Source of the DNA: Plantibacter sp. PA-3-X8
GTDB lineage: Bacteria; Actinomycetota; Actinomycetes; Actinomycetales; Microbacteriaceae
Direction: 5' to 3'
Assembly (NCBI RefSeq): GCF_003856975.1
Contig: NZ_CP033107.1
Coordinates: 1,240,001-1,304,000, forward strand
DNA length: 64,000 nt
Position 1 is the first letter of the stretch. Every line of letters begins with the position of its first letter. The notes below the pieces were generated by a model. That model was not told the DNA's origin. It saw only the letters and a list, made by a program, of their open reading frames with translations, and did not search any database. This document shows, in pieces, positions 23,967 to 32,491 of this stretch. Both the position numbers and the translations under genes were made by a program.

Positions 23967-25472
23967 ATGGCCACTGGCCTCAAACCCGCCGCACCGGACG
24001 CCACCGTCCTCTCCGCCCTCCGCAGCCCCCGCATCCTCACCAGGGAGGTGCTGGCGGGCCTCGTCGTCGCCATGGCGCTCATCCCGGAGGCGATCTCCTT
24101 CTCGATCATCGCGGGCGTCGACCCGCAGGTGGGGCTGTTCTCCTCGTTCGTCATGGCCGTGGCGATCGCCTTCCTCGGCGGCCGCCCGGCGATGATCACG
24201 GCGGCCACGGGAGCGATCGCCCTGGTCATCGCCCCGGTCGCCCGCGAACACGGCCTCGACTACTTCATCGCCACGGTCATCCTCGGCGGTGTCTTCCAGG
24301 TGGTCCTCGGCCTCCTCGGCGTCGCGAAGCTCATGCGCTTCATCCCACGCAGCGTCATGGTCGGGTTCGTCAACTCCCTGGCGATCCTGATCTTCACCGC
24401 CCAGCTCCCGAACCTCATCGGCGTGCCGTGGCTCGTGTACCCGCTCGTCGCGGTCGGCATCGTGGTCATGGTCGTCATGCCCCGCCTCACGAGTGTCGTG
24501 CCGGCCCCGCTCGTCGCGATCGTGCTCATCACCGCGGCGACCGTGGTCACCGGACTGAACGTGCCGACGGTCGGCGACCAGGGCGAACTGCCGCGCAGCC
24601 TCCCGACCCTGTTCATCCCCAACGTGCCGTTCACCCTGGAGACGTTCACGATCATCGCCCCGTATGCGGCCGCGATGGCGTTGGTCGGGCTCCTCGAGTC
24701 GCTCATGACGGCCAAACTCGTCGACGACGTCACCGACACCCCGTCGGGCAAGACCCGCGAGTCGCTGGGCCAGGGGATCGCGAACGTGCTTTCCGGGTTC
24801 TTCGGCGGCATGGGTGGCTGCGCGATGATCGGCCAGACCATGATCAACGTGAAGGCCTCTGGCGCGCGGACGCGGATCTCGACCTTCCTCGCCGGGGTGT
24901 TCCTGCTGGTCCTGGTCGTCGCGCTGGGCGACGTGGTCGCGGTGATCCCCATGGCCGCCCTCGTCGCGGTGATGATCATGGTGTCCGTCGCGACCTTCGA
25001 CTGGCACAGCATCAACCCGAGGACCCTGCGCGCCATGCCCCTCGGCGAGACCGTCGTCATGGTGGCCACGGTCGTCGTGGTGGTCCTGACGCACAATCTC
25101 GCGATCGGCGTCGTGGTCGGTGTGATCGCCGCGATGGTCGTGTTCGCGAGGCGGGTCGCCCACCTCGCCACCGTCGAACGCACGGTCGATCTGTCGGTCG
25201 CGACGCCCACCGCCCGGTACACCGTCACCGGAGAGCTGTTCTTCGCGTCCAGTAACGACCTGACGACCCAGTTCGCCTACGCCGACGACCCGGAGCGGAT
25301 CGTCATCGACCTCTCACAGTCGCACGTCTGGGACGCGTCGACCGTCGCCGCCCTCGACGCGATCACCACGAAGTACGAGCGTCGCGGGAAGCGAGTCGTC
25401 ATCGAGGGGATGAACGACGCGAGTACGCGGATCCACAGCCGGCTGGCCGGCAAGCTGACCGGCGGTCACTGA
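23967..25472 (+). CDS. SulP family anion transporter with STAS domain
   Basis: 501 residues: a SulP membrane domain of about ten to twelve helices ([61 protein letters not shown]) and a C-terminal STAS domain (about 405-495; [19 protein letters not shown]). Family members carry sulfate, bicarbonate or dicarboxylates; the substrate is not readable here. AGGAG lies 5 bases before the ATG. It is divergent from the MerR gene. Confidence 0.9.
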   Translation: MATGLKPAAPDATVLSALRSPRILTREVLAGLVVAMALIPEAISFSIIAGVDPQVGLFSSFVMAVAIAFLGGRPAMITAATGAIALVIAPVAREHGLDYFIATVILGGVFQVVLGLLGVAKLMRFIPRSVMVGFVNSLAILIFTAQLPNLIGVPWLVYPLVAVGIVVMVVMPRLTSVVPAPLVAIVLITAATVVTGLNVPTVGDQGELPRSLPTLFIPNVPFTLETFTIIAPYAAAMALVGLLESLMTAKLVDDVTDTPSGKTRESLGQGIANVLSGFFGGMGGCAMIGQTMINVKASGARTRISTFLAGVFLLVLVVALGDVVAVIPMAALVAVMIMVSVATFDWHSINPRTLRAMPLGETVVMVATVVVVVLTHNLAIGVVVGVIAAMVVFARRVAHLATVERTVDLSVATPTARYTVTGELFFASSNDLTTQFAYADDPERIVIDLSQSHVWDASTVAALDAITTKYERRGKRVVIEGMNDASTRIHSRLAGKLTGGH

Positions 25473-25479
25473 CCGCCGG
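25459..25479. terminator. Hairpin at the sulP stop, facing terD
   Basis: CCGGCGGTC-ACT-GACCGCCGG, perfect 9-bp arms, overlaps the sulP stop codon and lies 24 bp before the convergent terD stop. Confidence 0.65.
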
Positions 25480-25502
25480 CCGTTCGGGCGCCTGTGTCCG
25501 GC

Positions 25503-26081
25503 TCAGTCGAGCGGGACGCCGAAGTCGCCCGCGATGCCGGCGAGACCGGTGGTGTACCCCTGGCCGACGGCACGGAACTTCCACTCGCCGTTGTGGCGGT
25601 AGATCTCGGCGAACAGCATCGCCGTCTCCTGCGAGGCGTCCTCGGTGAGGTCGTAGCGGACGATCTCCTGCTGGTCCTGGTCCATGACCCGGCAGAAGGC
25701 GTCGCGGACCTGGCCGAAGTTCTGGCGGCGGTTGTCGGCGTCGTGGATCGAGACCGCGATGACGATGCGAGAGACGTCGGGCTCCACGGCGCGGAGGTCG
25801 ATCGTGATCTGCTCGTCGTCGCCGTCACCCTCGCCGGTGCGGTTGTCGCCCTGGTGCACGACCGAGCCGTCGGGCGTCGACATCTGGTTGTAGAAGATGA
25901 AGTCGGCGGAGGAGCGGATCTTGCCGTTCTCGGCGACGAGGATCGCGGAGGCGTCGAGGTCGAACGCGACGCCGACGGTCGTGCGCGGGTCCCACCCGAG
26001 ACCGACCGTGGCGATGGTCAGCCCTGGGCTGGTCTTCGTGAGCGAGAGGTTGCTGCCTTTGGAGAGGCTGAGGCCTGCCAT
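25503..26081 (-). CDS. terD: TerD family calcium-binding stress protein
   Basis: 192 residues starting [14 protein letters not shown], the usual TerD opening, with the acidic Ca2+ sites GWDPR near residue 30 and [14 protein letters not shown] (about 80-93), and the closing [12 protein letters not shown] motif. TerD proteins are cytoplasmic Ca2+-binding proteins linked to tellurite and phage resistance and envelope stress. AAGGA lies 7 bases upstream. It is a single gene here, without terABCEZ neighbours. Confidence 0.92.
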   Translation of the reverse strand: MAGLSLSKGSNLSLTKTSPGLTIATVGLGWDPRTTVGVAFDLDASAILVAENGKIRSSADFIFYNQMSTPDGSVVHQGDNRTGEGDGDDEQITIDLRAVEPDVSRIVIAVSIHDADNRRQNFGQVRDAFCRVMDQDQQEIVRYDLTEDASQETAMLFAEIYRHNGEWKFRAVGQGYTTGLAGIAGDFGVPLD

Positions 26082-26202
26082 GGGTGTGTTCCTTCGAGAG
26101 TGCTCGGTGATGTTCGAACCTCCATCCTGCCTTGTTCCGGCTGAGTTTGGAGTGGGTTGTGGCGCATCGATCCGGAATCCCACCGTGGGTGCGCAGCGGC
26201 GA

Positions 26203-26955
26203 TCAGTCGTCGTCGGTGTCGGGGGAACCCGTCGCCACGACCTCGTCGAGCGGGACCTCCTCGCGTGCGACCGCGGCCGCGACATCGCCGAGTCGTCGCT
26301 GCCGGGACCGGGCGTACTGCCGGATCATGCCGAACGCCGTGTCCATGTCGACGCCCGCCGCCCGAGCCAGGTACCCCTTCGCCTGTTCGATGGCGACCCG
26401 GCCGTCGAGCGCGCGCTGGAGCTGCGCGGTGGCGAGCGTGGCGTTCTCGATCGTCCGCTGCTGGAGGAGGCTGATCGTCGCGACATCGGCCAACGCCTGG
26501 GCGGCGCGGGCGTCGGCACCGTTGAGGGCCCCCTCGGTCTCGCGGAACAGGTTCAGCGACCCGACGATGTTGTCGCGGAGGCGCAACGGGATCGCATGGA
26601 CGCCGATGTACCCGCTCTCGTTCGCGGCCTCCGCGAACCTCGGCCAGTAGGCGTGGAGCTCTTCAGCCGTCTCCACCGTCACCAGGTGGCCCGAGGTGAC
26701 CGCGGCGATGCACGGCCCCTCACCGGCGTTCAACTGGAGGAGCCCGAAGAAGCTGCTGCGCTCGCTCGTCGAGGCGACGACCTGGAGGACGCCGTCGTGG
26801 TCGGTGAGGTGGATCGCACCGGCCGCGGCGTCGAACAGCTCCACCGCGCGATCGACGAGGATCTGCAGGAGCTCGACGACGTCGTAGTCGTCCACGAGGC
26901 TGTCCGTGAGCGTCACGAACGTCTCGATGAGTCGTGCTTCGCGTGCGTCGTCCAT
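26203..26955 (-). CDS. GAF-ANTAR domain protein, putative RNA-binding antiterminator
   Basis: 250 residues: a GAF sensor domain (about 20-165) and a C-terminal ANTAR three-helix domain (about 175-235; [31 protein letters not shown]). ANTAR domains bind paired hairpins in mRNA leaders to prevent termination. The GAF ligand is unknown. The ATG at 26955 (MDDAREAR) is chosen with GAGGA 11 bases upstream; an ATG six codons earlier is possible. It is divergent from the phosphatase gene. Confidence 0.88.
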   Translation of the reverse strand: MDDAREARLIETFVTLTDSLVDDYDVVELLQILVDRAVELFDAAAGAIHLTDHDGVLQVVASTSERSSFFGLLQLNAGEGPCIAAVTSGHLVTVETAEELHAYWPRFAEAANESGYIGVHAIPLRLRDNIVGSLNLFRETEGALNGADARAAQALADVATISLLQQRTIENATLATAQLQRALDGRVAIEQAKGYLARAAGVDMDTAFGMIRQYARSRQRRLGDVAAAVAREEVPLDEVVATGSPDTDDD

Positions 26956-27040
26956 ACCGGCGTCAGTCCTCATCTGTTGATCAGCGGATCCACGGTAACC
27001 GAGCGGACGGCCATCCGCATGGTCCGGTACGCTCTGGCGG

Positions 27041-27760
27041 ATGCGGAATCTGGACTGGGACGGCCTGCGGAACGTCAGGGACCTCGGCGGCTTGCCGACA
27101 CCCTGGTCGTCCACCGGCGCCACACGCCACGGGATGGTGGCGCGGGGTCCCCGACGCGAGCTGCTCACCGCGGAGGGATGGGACGCGGCGATGGCGTGGG
27201 GCCTGCGGTCCGTCGTCGACCTCCGCAGCGCCGATGAGACGGGTGCACGCGCGGCGGACCCGGACGTCCGTCCTCCGGTGGACCTCACGATCACCCTGGC
27301 GCCGACCGAGGATCAGACCCGTGCGGAGTTCCGCGAGGTGTGCCTCCCGATCCTCGACTCACCGGAGTACTGGCAACACAACGTGCGTATCCTGCCGGAG
27401 CTGGTCCGCGGCGCTCTCGAGGCGATCGCCTCATCCCAACCCGGCGTCCTGGTCCACTGCGCCGCAGGCCGTGACCGCACCGGCCTGGTCAGCGCGCTGC
27501 TCCTCGCCAATGCCGGCGTCACCGAGGACGCGATCGTCGACGATTACGCCGACTCGGTGCGCGCGATGGCGGGGACGGCGCCTCACGGCGGCCCGACCCA
27601 CGATCGCCAGGCATCGTGGACGCCGGAACAGGTCGACGCCTTCCTCGCGGAGGTGACGCCGCACGTCCACGCTTTCGTCGCCGACGCGGACGGCGTCTTC
27701 GACACCCTGTGGGTCGACGCCGAGACTCGCACCGGACTGCGTCGTCTGCTCCTGCCGTGA
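27041..27760 (+). CDS. Tyrosine-specific protein phosphatase (Y_phosphatase3 type)
   Basis: 239 residues. The N-terminal NVRDLGG (11-17) and the P-loop HCAAGRDRTG (C140, R146) are the paired hallmarks of the bacterial atypical dual-specificity/tyrosine phosphatases, which include PtpB. The general acid is probably one of the Asp residues near 150-170. No signal peptide, so it acts in the cytoplasm. Only GGCGG precedes the ATG. Substrate unknown. Confidence 0.9.
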   Translation: MRNLDWDGLRNVRDLGGLPTPWSSTGATRHGMVARGPRRELLTAEGWDAAMAWGLRSVVDLRSADETGARAADPDVRPPVDLTITLAPTEDQTRAEFREVCLPILDSPEYWQHNVRILPELVRGALEAIASSQPGVLVHCAAGRDRTGLVSALLLANAGVTEDAIVDDYADSVRAMAGTAPHGGPTHDRQASWTPEQVDAFLAEVTPHVHAFVADADGVFDTLWVDAETRTGLRRLLLP

Positions 27761-27857
27761 CGGCACCAGGCCGGCTCGGATGCCGTCCTGCTACGGTCCT
27801 AGCGGATCGTCATCCGCTCCCGTCAGTCACCTCACCATCGGAACAGGAACTTCACCC

Positions 27858-28028
27858 GTGCAGAAGATCGCCGTCGTCATCGTCGTCCTCCTCGTCCTCT
27901 GGGCGGCCCTCTCCATCGCCGGATTCGTGCTGAAGGGCCTGTTCTGGCTCGGGATCGTCGGCCTCGTCCTCATCGTCGGCACCATCGCGTTCGGCGCGGT
28001 GCAGCGCTCGCTGAACAACCGCCGCTAG
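27858..28028 (+). CDS. Small two-helix membrane protein
   Basis: 56 residues, too short for many gene finders. A GTG start with AGGAAC about 9 bases upstream gives VQKIAVVIVVLLVLW, two hydrophobic segments (about 3-22 and 27-47) and a basic tail (QRSLNNRR). Function unknown; such hydrophobic small proteins are common in Microbacteriaceae. It lies between the phosphatase and the convergent ktrA. Confidence 0.7.
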   Translation: MQKIAVVIVVLLVLWAALSIAGFVLKGLFWLGIVGLVLIVGTIAFGAVQRSLNNRR

Positions 28029-28071
28029 GCCCGGCACACCGGATCGGTCTCCAGCCCAGCCGCCACGACCA

Positions 28072-28758
28072 CTACCGCGGCAGCGCTGCGAACCGCTCCG
28101 TCTTGTCCGTCGGGCCGAGGACGAGGAGCCGCTGGCCGGCGGTGAGGACCGTGTCGCCGGTCGCGTAGGTCCACCGGTCGTCCTGGCGAACGGCGACGAC
28201 GGTCACGCTGAACCGGTCGCGGATGCGCGCGGCGGTCAGCGTCTGCCCGACGACCTCTGCCGGAGCGGTCGTCTTGGCCATGACGAAGTCCTTCTCCACC
28301 GCGAGGAAGTCGAGCATCCCGCCGCCGCGGACGAGGTGCGCCACGCGACGCCCCATGTCGGACTCCGGGTAGACGACGTGCTCGACCCCGATCTGCTCGA
28401 GGATCAGGCCGTGCTGCTCGCTGACGGCCTTCGCCCAGATGTTCGTGGTGCCGCGGCGCTTGAGGAGCGACGCGGTCAGGATGCTCGCCTGCAGGTCGGT
28501 GCCGATGGCGATCACGACGCGGTCGAACTCGTCGATGCCGAGCTGGTCGAACACGCCGTCACGGGTGGTGTCGGCACGCACCACGTGGGTGAGGACGCCG
28601 TTCAGCGACTGGACGATGTCCTCGTCCGTGTCGATCCCGAGGACCTCGGTGCCCGAGTCGACGAGCTCGACGGCGAGGGCACGCCCGAACCGGCCGAGGC
28701 CGATGACGACGACGGACTCGACGCCACGCTGACGCTTGTTGCTGAACGGTCTAGCCAA
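28072..28758 (-). CDS. ktrA: KtrA/TrkA-type potassium channel regulatory subunit
   Basis: 228 residues: an RCK-N Rossmann domain (VVIGLGRFGRALA, about 14-26, with acidic GIDTDED at strand 2) and a C-terminal RCK-C domain (about 140-228). It forms a ring under the KtrB pore and gates it with nucleotides. The TTG start overlaps the ktrB stop by several bases, with AAGGAG 11 bases upstream. The GxGxxG motif is intact. Confidence 0.88.
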   Translation of the reverse strand: MARPFSNKRQRGVESVVVIGLGRFGRALAVELVDSGTEVLGIDTDEDIVQSLNGVLTHVVRADTTRDGVFDQLGIDEFDRVVIAIGTDLQASILTASLLKRRGTTNIWAKAVSEQHGLILEQIGVEHVVYPESDMGRRVAHLVRGGGMLDFLAVEKDFVMAKTTAPAEVVGQTLTAARIRDRFSVTVVAVRQDDRWTYATGDTVLTAGQRLLVLGPTDKTERFAALPR

Positions 28759-30130
28759 TGATCGGACGCTCCTTCGGGAGTTCATACAGACGGTTCTCGG
28801 TCCGAAGCGCGAGCGCGGAACCGAGGGCGATGGGGCCGATGCGGCCGACGAACATGAGGACCACCAGGATCAGCTGCGCGGCGACCGGGAGGGAAGCGGT
28901 GATGCCGGTGGAGAGCCCGACCGTCGCGTACGCGGAGATGACCTCGAACAGGACGCGGTCGAGGCTGTAGTCGGTCATCAGCATGATCGCGGCCGTGGCG
29001 CCGACGACGAGGCCGACGGACAGGAGCGCGACGGTGATGGCCTCCCGGTGCGTCGACCGCGGGAGACGCTTGCCGAACATGTTCACCGCCGCACCGCCGC
29101 GCAGCTCGGTCACGATGATGAAGAACAGCACCGCGAAGGTGGTGATCTTGAGTCCCCCGGCGGTGCTCGCCGGTCCACCGCCGATGAACATGAGGATGTC
29201 GGTGACGAGCCAGGTCACCGGGTGCATCTGGCTCACGTCGAGGTTGTTGAACCCGGCGGTGCGGGGGAGGACGCCGGCGGTGAACCCCGCGAGCAGTCGG
29301 TCGGCCGGGGCGAGGGCGCCGAGCGTCGCCGGGTTCGACCACTCCAGTGCGGTGATGAAGCCGCAGCCGACGACGAGGAGGATCAGGGTGCCGACGACGA
29401 CGGTCATGGTGTTGAGCGTCCACCGCGAGGGCGTCCTGAACCGGCGGCGCAGCTCCAGGATCACGCCGAAGCCGAGCCCGCCGAGGATGACCGCCGCGCA
29501 GATCGTCAGGGAGATCCACGGGTCGGTCGCGTACCCCATGATGCTGTCGCTGAACAGGGCGAAGCCGGCGTTGTTGAACGCCGACACCGCGTGGAACACG
29601 CCGAACCAGATCGCGTCGCCCGGCGCCCAGCCGTAGCCGATCATCCACCGCAGGGCGAGGATGGTGGCGCAGAGGACCTCGACCCCGAGTGCGATGAGGA
29701 TGACCCCGCGCAGGACCCGGCGGACGTCGCCGATCGCGAGCGTGTGGGTCTCGCTGACCGCGGTGAGTCGCGTCCGCAGGCCCAGCCGCCGGGCTACGAG
29801 CAGGCCGAGGAGCGTCGCGAACGACATCACCCCGATGCCACCGATCTGGACGAGCGTGAGGATGACGGCGTGCCCGAACGGTGTCCAGAACACCGGGGTG
29901 TCGACGATGATGTGGCCGGTGACGCAGATGGCGCTCGTCGCGGTGAACAGCGCCTCGATGAGGTTCGCGCCGCCCGGGCCGGTCTTCGAGATCGGCAGCA
30001 TCAACAGCAGCGTGCCGATGAGGGTCGCGGCTCCGAAAGCGATGGAGATGACCTGGACCGGGCGTGCGGCGGCCAGCTGCCCGCGACGACGGGCTCTACC
30101 GCTCGCCGACCTCGATCCGTCTCTCGCCAC
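28751..30130 (-). CDS. ktrB: KtrB/TrkH family potassium uptake protein
   Basis: 459 residues with the four-repeat membrane-pore fold of the TrkH/KtrB family. Selectivity-loop segments are visible: TATSAICVTGHIIVD, SAFNNAGFAL, TAGFNNLD and AYATVGLSTGIT, each with the family's glycine. The GTG at 30130 is the best start, since upstream residues are not conserved-looking. It lies upstream of ktrA in a two-gene operon. A degraded relative of its C-terminus occurs at 60300-60533. Confidence 0.9.
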   Translation of the reverse strand: MARDGSRSASGRARRRGQLAAARPVQVISIAFGAATLIGTLLLMLPISKTGPGGANLIEALFTATSAICVTGHIIVDTPVFWTPFGHAVILTLVQIGGIGVMSFATLLGLLVARRLGLRTRLTAVSETHTLAIGDVRRVLRGVILIALGVEVLCATILALRWMIGYGWAPGDAIWFGVFHAVSAFNNAGFALFSDSIMGYATDPWISLTICAAVILGGLGFGVILELRRRFRTPSRWTLNTMTVVVGTLILLVVGCGFITALEWSNPATLGALAPADRLLAGFTAGVLPRTAGFNNLDVSQMHPVTWLVTDILMFIGGGPASTAGGLKITTFAVLFFIIVTELRGGAAVNMFGKRLPRSTHREAITVALLSVGLVVGATAAIMLMTDYSLDRVLFEVISAYATVGLSTGITASLPVAAQLILVVLMFVGRIGPIALGSALALRTENRLYELPKERPIIG

Positions 30131-30206
30131 CCGAGAACCATAGCGGCCCGGCGTGCACGGTCGGCGGTGCTCGTCCACGGAGGCGTCCGCCGCGGGACAA
30201 TGAGCC

Positions 30207-30848
30207 ATGCAGACGCGCACGAAGGTCCTCAAACGACTGGCCCTCGCCCGGGAGACATCCACGATCGCGAAACTCGACCGCGTGTCCGCCCCATACGAGA
30301 CGCTGGAGGGGTTCGTCGTCGCTGTCGGCCGCAAGTGGGCGCTCGTCGCGAAGATCGCCTCAGGTGGGTTCTTCGACGGCTACACGGTCATCCGGGTCCG
30401 AGACATCAGCCGCGTCCGGTTCGACGGATCGTTCCAGCGGTCCTTCTCGGAGACCAGGCCCGAGTGGCCAGTGAGCCCTCCGTCCGGCCGACCGACGCCC
30501 GATCTCGACTCGACACGTGGCATGTTGCGGTCATTCCTCGCCGAGGGGGTCCTCTGCGCGCTCGAACGCCGCAACAAGCCCGACCTCCTCTGGGTCGGTG
30601 TGCCGGACGAACTGACCCGTCACTGGCTGTACCTGCTCGAGGTCCGATCTGACGCGACGTGGCACGCCCGCCCCTTGGGGTATCGACTCCGGACCATCAC
30701 CCTCGTCAACATGGGTGACCAGTATCTGCGAGCCCTGGCCGCGGTCGCTGGGCCGGCACCCGTCGAGGCCGGCTCGTCCTGGTGGTCACCTCCCGCGCAG
30801 GGGACCGCTGTGGGGTCGGAGCAGGGCGCGGCCTCGGACGCCCGGTGA
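30207..30848 (+). CDS. Conserved hypothetical protein
   Basis: 213 residues, unrecognised. The N-terminal half has a strand-rich stretch (GFVVAVGRKWALVAKIASGGFFDGYTVIRVRDISRVRFDGSFQ, shown here only as the region about 35-77) resembling a small beta-barrel. A mixed alpha/beta region follows, then a low-complexity Ser/Gly/Ala tail from about 185. No signal peptide or membrane helix. It is divergent from ktrB by 76 bp. Confidence 0.65.
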   Translation: MQTRTKVLKRLALARETSTIAKLDRVSAPYETLEGFVVAVGRKWALVAKIASGGFFDGYTVIRVRDISRVRFDGSFQRSFSETRPEWPVSPPSGRPTPDLDSTRGMLRSFLAEGVLCALERRNKPDLLWVGVPDELTRHWLYLLEVRSDATWHARPLGYRLRTITLVNMGDQYLRALAAVAGPAPVEAGSSWWSPPAQGTAVGSEQGAASDAR

Positions 30849-30929
30849 CACCGCCGGGCGCGAGTGATCAGGCGATCCTCACCAGGGCGACTCTCGATGT
30901 CCGAGCCCGGGCACGCGCGAACTCCCGGA

Positions 30930-31472
30930 TCACGGCTCGTCGTCCCACGGCACCGGCGTGACCGTGCCGGACTCCCAATCGCTCCGGAGGATCGCGTAGG
31001 CGACCGAGGCGAGCGGGCTTCCACCGTCGACCGGCCACCCCTCGCGGTAGTGGGCCTCCTTCACCCAGCCGGCTCGTCTGAAGGCACGACGCATCGCGAC
31101 GTTGTCCTCGCGGGTCTGACCCTCGAGCTTGCGGACGGACGGGAACCGCCCGAACACCTCGGTGACGATCGCGGGCAGGGCCGTCGAGCCGATCCCGCGG
31201 CCTCGCGCGTCCGAAGCGAGCCGGAGGTCGATCAGCGCCGTGTCGTCCTCGAGGTCCTCGAGGGTGACCGTGCCGACCGTCTCGCCGTCCGCCAGCACCC
31301 AGAAGCCCGCTGCAGCAGGACCGTCGATCACGCCGTCGGCCAAGCGGGCTCGCGCATCCGCCGCCGTCGGCCGCCGGCGCACGTGGAACGGGAACTCGTG
31401 TGCGCTCAAGAAGGCGACGAAGGCGTCGTCGTCCGATGGCCGTACGATCGGGCGCAAGCTCAGGCTGGGCAT
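30930..31472 (-). CDS. GNAT family N-acetyltransferase (RimJ/RimL-like)
   Basis: 180 residues starting MPSLSLRPIV. The acetyl-CoA loop is DARGRGIGSTALP (about 105-117), followed by EGQTREDNVAMRRAFRRAGW, the N-x-x-A-x-x-x-x-x-x-x-G-F-type helix of RimJ/RimL enzymes, and the closing VAYAILRSDW. The acceptor is unknown. The gene stands alone. Confidence 0.85.
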   Translation of the reverse strand: MPSLSLRPIVRPSDDDAFVAFLSAHEFPFHVRRRPTAADARARLADGVIDGPAAAGFWVLADGETVGTVTLEDLEDDTALIDLRLASDARGRGIGSTALPAIVTEVFGRFPSVRKLEGQTREDNVAMRRAFRRAGWVKEAHYREGWPVDGGSPLASVAYAILRSDWESGTVTPVPWDDEP

Positions 31473-31609
31473 CCTGCCAGTATGCCGACATCGCCGTGCG
31501 GACCGCCGGACCGCCACCACCGCGCCTATCCGCAGAACGAAACACCCCACCTCCGAGGGGGCATCGTGTCTACGCTGATCCCCGGCAGGACCCTTTCGCT
31601 CTGCCAGGG

Positions 31610-31644
31610 CTCCCGGCCAGCTTCCCCTCGATGCTGGCCGGGAG
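31610..31644. terminator. 12-bp perfect hairpin downstream of the F420-type reductase gene
   Basis: CTCCCGGCCAGC (31610-31621) and GCTGGCCGGGAG (31633-31644) around an 11-nt loop, 74 bp past the stop of the gene at 31718-32425. It is followed on the minus strand by CCTGGCAGAGCG without a T-run. The rest of the 245-bp gap (31473-31717) shows nothing recognisable. Confidence 0.55.
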
Positions 31645-31717
31645 ACCGAACCGCCCCGTCATGGCGTCGCCACCACAGCAGCGGTCCTGGTCCTGCCCCG
31701 CCCTGCCGACCGGAGTG

Positions 31718-32425
31718 TCAGAACTGCCGGGCTGCGACGTCGACGCGCTCCGCGGAGGCCAGCACCTCGCGCACGCGCTCAGCTGTCACCGGCGCGCCGC
31801 GGTCGGCGAGGTAGTCGTCCGCGAACCCCTGCCGGCTCGCCGCGTACATGACCGTGTACGCGGCGGCCCCCGGCTCGAACCGCCACGATTCCGCGAGGCC
31901 ACCGGCGTCGACGGTGTCGAATCCGAGGCTCTGGACCGTGCTCGACACCTGCGCCTCAGCCTCGGGGTCGTCCCCGGCCACCGGGAGCGCGGTCCGCGGC
32001 TCGGACCCCGCGAGCAGAGGGATGTGGTGGGCGACGATGTTGTTGAACGCCTTCACGAGACGGGTGCCGGGCAACAGCTCCTGCTCGAGTTCGGCGGTGG
32101 TCAGCCGCAGGGAGTCGAGCTGCTCGATCCGTCCGTCCCGCGACGGGTAGTAGTTCCCCGTCGAGAGGACCGTCCGGCCCTCGAGCGATGCCGCCGGCAG
32201 ATCACCGTAGGCGGCCAGCGGGACGGCGAGGACCACGAGGTCACCGAAGCCCGCCACGTCCTCCACCCGCCCTGCCGCGGCACGCGGGCCGAGGTCGGCG
32301 ACCAGCTCGGCCAGCGACCCGGGCCCACGGGAGTTGCCGATCATGACCTCGTGGCCGGCAGCGACCGCGAGCCGTGCGAGGGCGGTTCCGATCGCTCCAC
32401 TGCCGATGATGCCGATCCGCTGCAT
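31718..32425 (-). CDS. NADP oxidoreductase, coenzyme F420-dependent-type (NPR/Fno-like)
   Basis: 235 residues with N-terminal GIIGSGAIGTALA (4-16) and a second motif HEVMIGNSRGP, where the serine and arginine favour NADP(H). KAFNNIVAHH and the AGDDPEA segment are typical of the F420:NADP oxidoreductase-like family. Actinobacterial members may use F420 or another acceptor. GGAGG lies 5 bases before the ATG. Upstream is the LAL regulator on the same strand, separated by 66 bp. Confidence 0.85.
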   Translation of the reverse strand: MQRIGIIGSGAIGTALARLAVAAGHEVMIGNSRGPGSLAELVADLGPRAAAGRVEDVAGFGDLVVLAVPLAAYGDLPAASLEGRTVLSTGNYYPSRDGRIEQLDSLRLTTAELEQELLPGTRLVKAFNNIVAHHIPLLAGSEPRTALPVAGDDPEAEAQVSSTVQSLGFDTVDAGGLAESWRFEPGAAAYTVMYAASRQGFADDYLADRGAPVTAERVREVLASAERVDVAARQF

Positions 32426-32491
32426 GGTTCCTCCGTGATGGTCTCGAATGACGTGCGCTGGCATCCTCCAACCTTCACGTTGATGAGAAGG

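Noticed and set aside
25503..26081. terD together with terC as a tellurite-resistance operon
   Set aside because: The two genes are 14 kb apart with unrelated neighbours, and terC has its own Mn riboswitch; no terABEZ genes are present.
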